Source of the DNA: Sphaeroforma sirkka
Taxonomy: Eukaryota > Opisthokonta > Ichthyosporea > Ichthyophonida
Direction: 5' to 3'
NCBI GenBank assembly: GCA_001586965.3
Contig: LUCW03000150.1
Span: 97,501-157,500 of the forward strand
DNA length: 60,000 bases
In this document: positions 50,405 through 60,000 of the stretch, in pieces
Numbering within the stretch: position 1 is the first letter of the stretch
Layout of the letters: each line of letters begins with the position of its first letter
The notes under the pieces: model-generated
Told to the model about the DNA's origin: nothing
Database searches by the model: none
Seen by the model: the letters and a program-made list of their open reading frames with translations, nothing else
Position numbers and translations under genes: made by a program

Positions 50405-50652
50405 TGGTTGTAATTGATATGACTGTCTTCCCGATATGCTCGTTGGATTGAACATCTCCAACGAGGAAATGGTCAATTTCCAAGCCGAGCACGAAGGCGG
50501 CAACAATTCTCATTTTTATCCTCGTCGACTACGGTAGACACAAAGGTCAGCTCCAATGCAACAAAAGTTATGAAGAGACCAAACCCAAAATGGTTCTTCA
50601 GAATCAAGATCCCTTCATTGCTGAGCAATCCTGATACCCCAGGCAATAAGGT
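50405..50652 (+). pseudogene. Possible relic exon of unknown gene
   Basis: Plus-strand sequence from about 50428 reads DMLVGLNISNEEMVNFQAEH in one frame and stops at about 50535. The next frame then reads ATKVMKRPNPKWFFRIKIPS to 50652, where a consensus donor 'aag|gtgagt' follows. The coding-like composition on both sides of an apparent frameshift, plus the donor, suggests a decayed exon. I recognise no family, and this may be chance. Confidence 0.2.
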
Positions 50653-51920
50653 GAGTGGGTGGTATTTTAAATTGGGGTTGACTAGATAAAGAGATGTGCT
50701 TCGTAGTACTTTTTTATCCTTGTTTATATGTTTACATAGCTTGTGCACGTTTTACTATGAATCCCTTGCTGGATGTCCCATGCGGTCCAAGGCGTGCTAC
50801 TCCTATAGTTTTAGTTTAAGGTTTTTCAACGGCACCAGACTTTGAAAAGGGTGCTTCTTCCAGATTTCATTCCTCATTGGATCCGCTCCAATTTTACGCG
50901 AATATTGGGCAATTTTCTGATCACAAATTATACACAATTTTGCCGTAAATCGATCACAGGTCTTGGAGAAGAGTCTTTTGTGCATATATACACGGTAAAG
51001 AAGAGAACGCGCACCCCTTTTATTTTAGCTGATTTTGCCCCTTTTTTTCCAGTCATTTTTTCTTGTGGGCCCAAGCTTGTCTCTGGGGTTGGCCTCCTCT
51101 TCAATGTTAACTTTTTCAATCGTTTTTCCTCATTCCTTTTCTCTTTAAATTAATCATTTTTCGTACACATCGCTTCACTCTGGGAAATCACATGCTTTCC
51201 CGTATTCATGCACAATTTTTCTGTGTGAATACGCTCCGTACCGGTCAGTGTACAAGTTGCTTGTCCTTCAACATTCTTTATATCGAATTTTGGTTTCACC
51301 TTCAATCGCTCGACGCAGCCATATAGTTTTTCTTAGCGTTTCTGCCTTCACTTCGTACATGCGATTTTATGTAGTCCTTATTCGCGCCCCCCTCTTGGCA
51401 TTTCTAGCGGTTTTCCCCATTATCCTTCTTCAATCGTTTTTTTTCTTCGCTTAACTTTTCTTTTGGCGGCTGTATGTTTTGTCTTCAGGCAGGCGTGATT
51501 GCAGCTTTTGCTTCCTGCCTAGCCCATGGCTCCTTTCTCTCACTTTTATATCTGCTGACAAGGCATCATATGTTTATCTTAAGCCATTTTACATACACTT
51601 CGACCAGTTTCAAGTTGTGGGTTCTTTACATCGCTCGATTATCATAAACGTTTCTCAACCCTTTTATTTATATGCTTCTATTCAATCAGGACTGCCGTTA
51701 AAGCTCGCCTTAAGTCATCTTCTTCAATTGGTTCTTGTGGATACGCTTCGCATCACTCAGTGTGGCCTGTTGAAGACTTTTTATTGCTACAAGTCTTCGG
51801 TACAGAGAGACACAACGTCCTCATCTGTACTCCTTCGACGCTCAAACAAGCCCACGCAAACACCATACCATAGTGCGTTGCGAGCCAATCCAATAGAGTC
51901 GGGAATTTCAGGAAGAAACG
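50653..51920. other. T-rich region, no gene recognised
   Basis: The plus strand is rich in T/C tracts. ORFs at 50842-51153 and 51479-52006 have no recognisable domain, and the latter runs into a tandem repeat. They may be remnants of the 3' part of the adjacent retroelement. Confidence 0.3.
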
Positions 51921-51924
51921 CCAC

Positions 51925-52345
51925 GTTACTTCCGCTATGCGAGAGCGCCGTCACTCACGCTCCCTGCAGTGATAGGGATATCATTGTTTATTTAAATTTG
52001 CGGTAGATGCGTATACATAAAAACTTGAGCAACTTGAGAATGATTTAGGTGAAAAAGGCGCCCATACACGAGTGTGTTGGACTTGTTGTACAAGAAATAA
52101 CAGGTTACTTCCGCTAAGCGAGTGCGCTGTCACTCACACTCTCTGCAGTGATATGGATATTATCGTTTATTCAATTTGCGGTAGATGCGTATACATAAAA
52201 ACTTGAGCAACTCGAATGATTTAGATGAGAAAGGCGCCCATACACGAGCGTGTTGGACTTGTTGTACAAAAAGCGCCAGGTTACTTCCGCTAAGCGAGAG
52301 CGCTGTCACTCACGCTCCCTGCAGTGATAGGGATATCATTGTTTA
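51925..52345 (+). repeat. 178-bp tandem repeat, 2.4 copies, at the 3' edge of the DIRS-like relic
   Basis: Starts of 'gttacttccgctaagcgaga' lie at 51925, 52104 and 52280 (spacing 179 and 176). The third copy ends after 'gatatcattgtttatt' near 52345, next to where the minus-strand recombinase-like frame ends. Confidence 0.9.
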
Positions 52346-52364
52346 TTGATTTAATGAAGGCTTC

Positions 52365-53000
52365 GCATTAGTATGTGAAAGCGATGTAGTAGATGGCGAT
52401 ATGGGCATATGCATGTGTAAATTAATGACACAAGGTTTTGGACCCGTACTGTCAGTGTGTAGGATTTTGAACGATGGGGTAGAACATTGATGTACTGTGA
52501 GTGAGCAGTGATACCTGTGCCTGGGCTTCGGTGCATAAGACGCTGGATATTGTATGGTTCTAGTCGTATGTGAACGCAAAGTTCGTCGGTCCGGAAAAGA
52601 GAGATCACGCCCATCAACATACCAGCCCACCCCCAAAACCATTGGATCGCGACAATATAGCGTGCAATAAAATGTAATTGGGTTAGAACCGTACAAGGGG
52701 TGATTCCGTCGTTAGGGTGTTTTGCGTGAATTAATCTCCGTTATGTCTGCCATCTGCGAATGACTTTCCGTAGCAGTACAATGGCTGGTGAGTATAACGC
52801 CGAAAAGTATGCGCTTGCGAGTTTGTACATTCGTCGAACCTTTGATAGGTAGCTGGCAATCAAATTTGGGTGGTCGCCTCGAATGCCCTAACACCCTACA
52901 GGGAGAGCTGGACAGCTACCTGGAGCAGGAATGATATGTCCATGAACTGCCAAATAGAGAAAGTATCGTTGCTCCTGCGCAATACTACTGATTGAGCGAC
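52365..53000 (-). pseudogene. Tyrosine-recombinase-like remnant
   Basis: Minus-strand frames show a core-binding-like segment (YFLYLAVHGHIIPAPGS, about 52.9 kb), then SNLIASYLSKVRRMYKLASA. A catalytic-domain-like segment with FRTDELCVHIRLE (about 52.57 kb) follows, whose Arg sits where the first catalytic Arg of tyrosine recombinases lies (pattern L-R-x-x-E-L). Stops and frameshifts interrupt it, and the C-terminal H-x-x-R...Y region was not found. Confidence 0.45.
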
Positions 53001-53705
53001 TACGTGCTGTGGACACTGTCCGAACCCCCATTTGTAGGGAAGTTCACAAAAGGTCGCCAGTAACTAACAGGCTGAATGCTGCTAGTTTTGATATGTCTGG
53101 TGCAAACGGCAAACGAGATGACCGGTCAACAATTTGTACAATGCATATTGTGTTAGAATGCAATGTAGTAGACTTTAAATAAAGTGCAAATGTATTTATT
53201 TTTGACCTCACCTTTGGTTTTATACCTAAAGTGTTTTGGTTTTATACCTAAAGTGTTTGCCGCTTGGGCTGGCCAGGGTAAAACCTCATATGGTCAGTAT
53301 GAGGAACCTTATGCAGAACACTTTAACACTTCGATGATTTTCTATTTCGACTTCTCTGCAACTGAATCTTACGCTGATCACATGATGCTTTTCCGCATAG
53401 GTTGTGACTCACATAGAACCGCAGCTATTATTAGAATGTTGCGGTTGACAGGCTTATCCACTCTCGGAAGTCGGTTAAATAATAACTCAACTCTTGGGAG
53501 TAATTTAAGCACCTTGATTAGCTCTCGGGAGTGAGCTAACTCTGATGACTTCCGATGGCCTCCATAAATCAAAGATGGTTTCTTACTGTAAAATCTGGCC
53601 TGAGACCCGTATCTCTCAAATTGGATGTTATTGTATTACACTTTTGCAAAACTCTTCATGCAATTGTTCTAATTCAGAGAAATGAGGCGTAAGAGGCTCA
53701 GCATC

Positions 53706-54113
53706 TCACCCTGCTTGATATAGTTGCAACTGTACCTGTATCTTCTGGAGCACCCGAACGGTGTGATCTCGCCATTGATGGCCAAACGTGGCGGCAGCAT
53801 ATACCGCGGTAAGCAGTTCTAAAGTTGCTATGCTATTTTTTATGCCTGGGGTGTGTTGGCAGATTACGTGTGTTTTAAAAGCAATCTCGGCTTCCATGAG
53901 AAAGCGTAAGAGGCTCGGCATTTCTGGGATTGAGCTCTTCCTACTTACTATAGCCGCGATTGTACCTGTAGTATCTGAAAGTGTCAGGACGGTGTGATCT
54001 TGCCATTGTTGGCCGAACGTGGCTGCAGCATATATCATGATGAGACATTTCCGAGCAGCAACTGAAAAGATATGCGAGAACTGTTTGGTTTGTGGTGATG
54101 GTGATCTTTCCAT
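53706..54113 (-). pseudogene. RNase H region of the relic, with partial internal duplication
   Basis: The minus-strand ORF reads AAATFGQQWQDHTVLTLSD, then PSLLRFLMEAEIAF, then CQHTPGIKNSIATLELL. This fits the DIRS/Ngaro-type RNase H pattern that ends with H-x-PG-x-x-N. The frame then re-enters the domain start: LTAVYAAATFGHQWRDHTV. The 5' portion of RNase H is therefore present twice (about 53.94-54.06 and 53.71-53.85 kb), apparently by tandem duplication. Confidence 0.6.
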
Positions 54114-54391
54114 TCAAGAAAAAACCATTAACCGGAAAAATGGTAAACACTTCTGTCCCTACTCTTTGCCGTTGCGCATGCATCTAAGAGGCGATGACGT
54201 GCGAGCAGTGCTGTGCTTGTCCAATTTTGAATTATATGTGGATCAATTATATTGCAGATCTTCCGAACTTCAGAGGTATTGCGGACGTGTTTATGCGGTG
54301 AGGGGTCTTTTCACAACAACCAAAATAAGCTAGAGGTGCATGGGCGAGCATGGGGTAGAATGCTGCATAGCCATATTAGTCGGCCCTCAAG

Positions 54392-54835
54392 GGATGCTCA
54401 AGATTTTTTGTCTCTTCGTAGCTGAGATACAGTGTGCGTAGAATAGCATTAAAAATCCCACCCAAATATTCGGCTTCAACAACATTGGCAAAGGGTTTTT
54501 CAAAAGCGACGGTAATGCCATTTTTTGAGAATAGAGCAAAAACGCGAACAACTTGGTTGCACCTATCCCAGGAAAATTTAAAGTGAAAATCGTCCGCATA
54601 TCGCCAGAGTTGGAGCTCGGCTTCGGAGAGGATGTGGGCGACGATTATACCCAGTCTTTTTAAACAATTTACCGGCTGCTCATCATTCCAAACGGCAGGG
54701 CACGCTCAAAGTAGGGTTTGCCCTTGAACTGAAATCTCAAGAGTGGAATATCGACTGCGCGGATTCTAATTAGTTTAATGCTGTCCGGACATCGATGACT
54801 GACAAGGTGCAGCCAACTATACTAGCGGCTACTGC
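54392..54835 (-). pseudogene. Reverse transcriptase fragment of the DIRS-like relic
   Basis: Minus-strand frames contain an SVIDVRTAL block (finger/palm Asp region), then LLRFQFKGKPYFERALPFG, and after a stop LQLWRYADDFHFKF with the YADD catalytic box at 54589-54600. NGITVAFEKP and AEYLGGIFN follow. These are the successive conserved RT blocks in the correct order. At least two in-frame stops (after RTALN and after MMSSR) and a frameshift separate them, so it is a pseudogene. Confidence 0.75.
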
Positions 54836-55115
54836 ATTGAATACAGGTCGGAGTTTTGTATATCGTTGTCTACTAGATAATGATTTGTCGTTCTTCTTCG
54901 TGTATATGAGTGTTAACCTACCTTGAACTGTTTTATCCCTGAGTGTTTCTGGTAGTGATTGTCCCAGTGTATATAGAATGTTAGAGGTCCCAGCGGTGGT
55001 CCGGTTGGTTGTTATGCCCAATATGGTCTGTCGACACATACCTACTACTTGACTATTGAGCATTTCTACCTGAGATTGTTGCTCGACTAGTAATGTACAA
55101 ACCTCAATCATTTCG

Positions 55116-56138
55116 TTTTTGATGTTTTGAGGCCGAGCTGGTGAATTATGCTTGTGATTGTGGTGTGGTGCATGTGTTAGTGGCTGTTTGGTGCGTGGTA
55201 TGCATTTTGATGCTCAAGTGTTATTGTGTGCTATGTGAGTCGGCATATCATTGGAATCTACATTTTAAGGGTCAATTGATGTTGAATTTCCGTATTGTGC
55301 TAAAATGCTGTCATACAGGCCGGTGCCAATGCCGGCGCGTGATTGAATGCTGTTGGGTGGGCTCCGAGTAATATTCATAGGTGTGCCTGGTCGTGGTTGT
55401 TGGAAAGATTCAGGAATGTTGTTGTACTGCTGACCTCTGTTGGATGATACTTCTCATACTTCGGTATAATGGGGAATTATCTAAAACTGGCGTCGGAGGG
55501 GTTTGTTCGTTGCTTTCCTGTCGTTGACCTGTTGAAGCTTGGCTGATAGTCTGGGGTGTTGCACTGTTTTTTCCTTCGAGTGCTCGGGTGGTGCGGATAG
55601 AAGCAATATTAGTTTCATTAGTTGCTGCGATGATACGTTTATGTTCTCTTCATCCGTGTCCATGATCACCGTCTCAGTTTCCCGAGGTGGTACGGTGGGT
55701 AGTTCGTAGTGGTTCTAAATGTCTCCGTTCTGGCTCACTGTTCTTAAATTGATATCTAAATATGTCGTTCTAGTAAAATGGTCGTTGTTCTAGTGTGCCT
55801 AGTTATATACTGTGATAACAGCATCGTATGTCCTGTTCTATTGAAACTCTACCCAGCAATTCGGGTATAATACTTATCCCGTAGTACTAGAATCTTTTAT
55901 CCTCAAACCGGGCCCATTATTCCTCAAAACAGAGTTGTTTCATACCTCGTAAACACAATGAATTCGGGTGCTCAACAAATATAACACGAGCAAGTGCTCC
56001 CTGACTTTTCCAATTGGGTCTAGCATCGACTTTGTTGGGTTAACACAAACTACTGTAAAACATTCTAAACATTTGTAATGCACAGTCCCATCGGGAATGG
56101 ATGGTGTTAGTCGAGTCAATCTGGGCTATAAATTTTGT
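55116..56138. other. Spacer between relic and ABC transporter
   Basis: ORFs at 55141-55371 (plus) and 55481-55669 (minus) have no recognised motif. The minus one could be gag remnant of the neighbouring element. Nothing else is seen. Confidence 0.3.
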
Positions 56139-56144
56139 TTTATT
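56139..56144 (-). terminator. AATAAA directly after the ABC transporter stop codon
   Basis: On the minus strand the TAA stop (56147-56145) is followed with no gap by AATAAA (56144-56139). Confidence 0.6.
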
Positions 56145-59631
<3,487 letters not shown>

Positions 59632-60000
59632 CTGAGCGCAAACGAGCAAATAAATCATTTCAGATTTGGCTAAATATAACAACGATGATCCGAGGTTCAA
59701 TGCCGACTTATTCAAGTATGAAAATGAACGAGTTCTCTTGTCATAACATAATTATGAAAGTGCATCCCAGGTCTCTCACTAGAAGTCGCAATTCAAAAAA
59801 AAAAAAAAAAAGGAACGCGGGTCGCATAGTCCTTTGTTATGTCTGTACTATCCACAAACATAAACTAAAACCTTCAGCAGATCAACAGTAGCGTTCGCAG
59901 CCTTTATCTCAAGAATGTGTTTCTAGGTATCAGTGCACAAAGTGTTGCCTTTCCAGATATGAAATCTGCCGCAGCACACTGTACACGTCATCTACTCTAT

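Larger units (their letters stand above)
52345..55115 (-). mobile_element. Decayed DIRS-order retroelement (RT, RNase H, tyrosine recombinase)
   Basis: Read on the minus strand from 55.1 kb downwards, the order is reverse transcriptase (about 54.8-54.4 kb), RNase H (54.1-53.7 kb), and a tyrosine-recombinase-like region (about 53.0-52.35 kb). RT followed by RNase H and then tyrosine recombinase is the order of the DIRS/Ngaro/PAT superfamily. Frames are broken by stops and frameshifts, so it is not autonomous. A gag-like upstream part may extend to about 55.7 kb (ORF 55481-55669) but shows no motif. An alternative is another RT element with a chance recombinase resemblance. The RT call is the firmest part. 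Confidence 0.6.

Noticed and set aside
51479..52006. 175-codon ORF
   Set aside because: No recognisable domain, T-rich composition, and its 3' end is part of the 178-bp tandem repeat.
53184..53534. 116-codon plus-strand ORF inside the retroelement relic
   Set aside because: Opposite in strand to the element and with no recognised motif. It may be chance, and nothing beyond the open frame supports it.

Overview
The window is nuclear DNA from an intron-rich, repeat-rich eukaryote. Genes are split by GT-AG introns, coding exons are short (about 65 to 600 bp), and almost every intron carries TA, TG or longer tandem repeats. I cannot name the organism. The gene content (a complete Rab3GAP1-like gene, an ABCC transporter, a DIRS-like retroelement relic) and the intron density suggest a protist or similar simple eukaryote rather than a plant or vertebrate. 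I saw no prokaryotic signals, no tRNA or rRNA and no CRISPR.

Layout. (1) 0.3-5.1 kb, plus strand: a 7-exon mitochondrial carrier family gene (about 306 aa), resembling the YHM2-type branch. (2) 5.1-6.3 kb: a spacer with a possible small membrane-protein ORF followed by AATAAA. (3) 6.3-28.1 kb, plus strand: one large gene of about 20 exons (about 1290 aa) for the catalytic subunit of the Rab3 GTPase-activating complex. Its introns make up over 80% of the locus and hold a series of unrelated tandem repeats with periods of 12, 21, 24, 41, 57, 64, about 69, 84, 109 and 160 bp. (4) 28.1-30.0 kb: spacer with a long TA/GT microsatellite and one possible terminal exon of an unknown gene. (5) 30.0-50.2 kb: an unbroken satellite array of about 750 copies of a 27-bp unit. 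(6) 50.2-56.1 kb: a decayed minus-strand DIRS-order retroelement (reverse transcriptase, RNase H, tyrosine recombinase) ending beside a 178-bp tandem repeat. (7) 56.1-59.6 kb, minus strand: the last six exons of an ABCC-type ABC transporter, from just after Walker A of the second nucleotide-binding domain to the C-terminus. Its 5' part lies beyond the window.

The three recognised genes act in unrelated processes (mitochondrial transport, Rab regulation of vesicle traffic, membrane export), so no pathway cluster is implied. The most unusual object is the 20-kb 27-bp satellite. Its units contain GTCGAC, ACGT and CAATTG palindromes, its variants look like CpG deamination products, it has higher-order blocks, and its centre is both homogenised and rich in indels. 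A second notable item is an intronic repeat in the carrier gene that has copied the end of an exon together with its splice donor.
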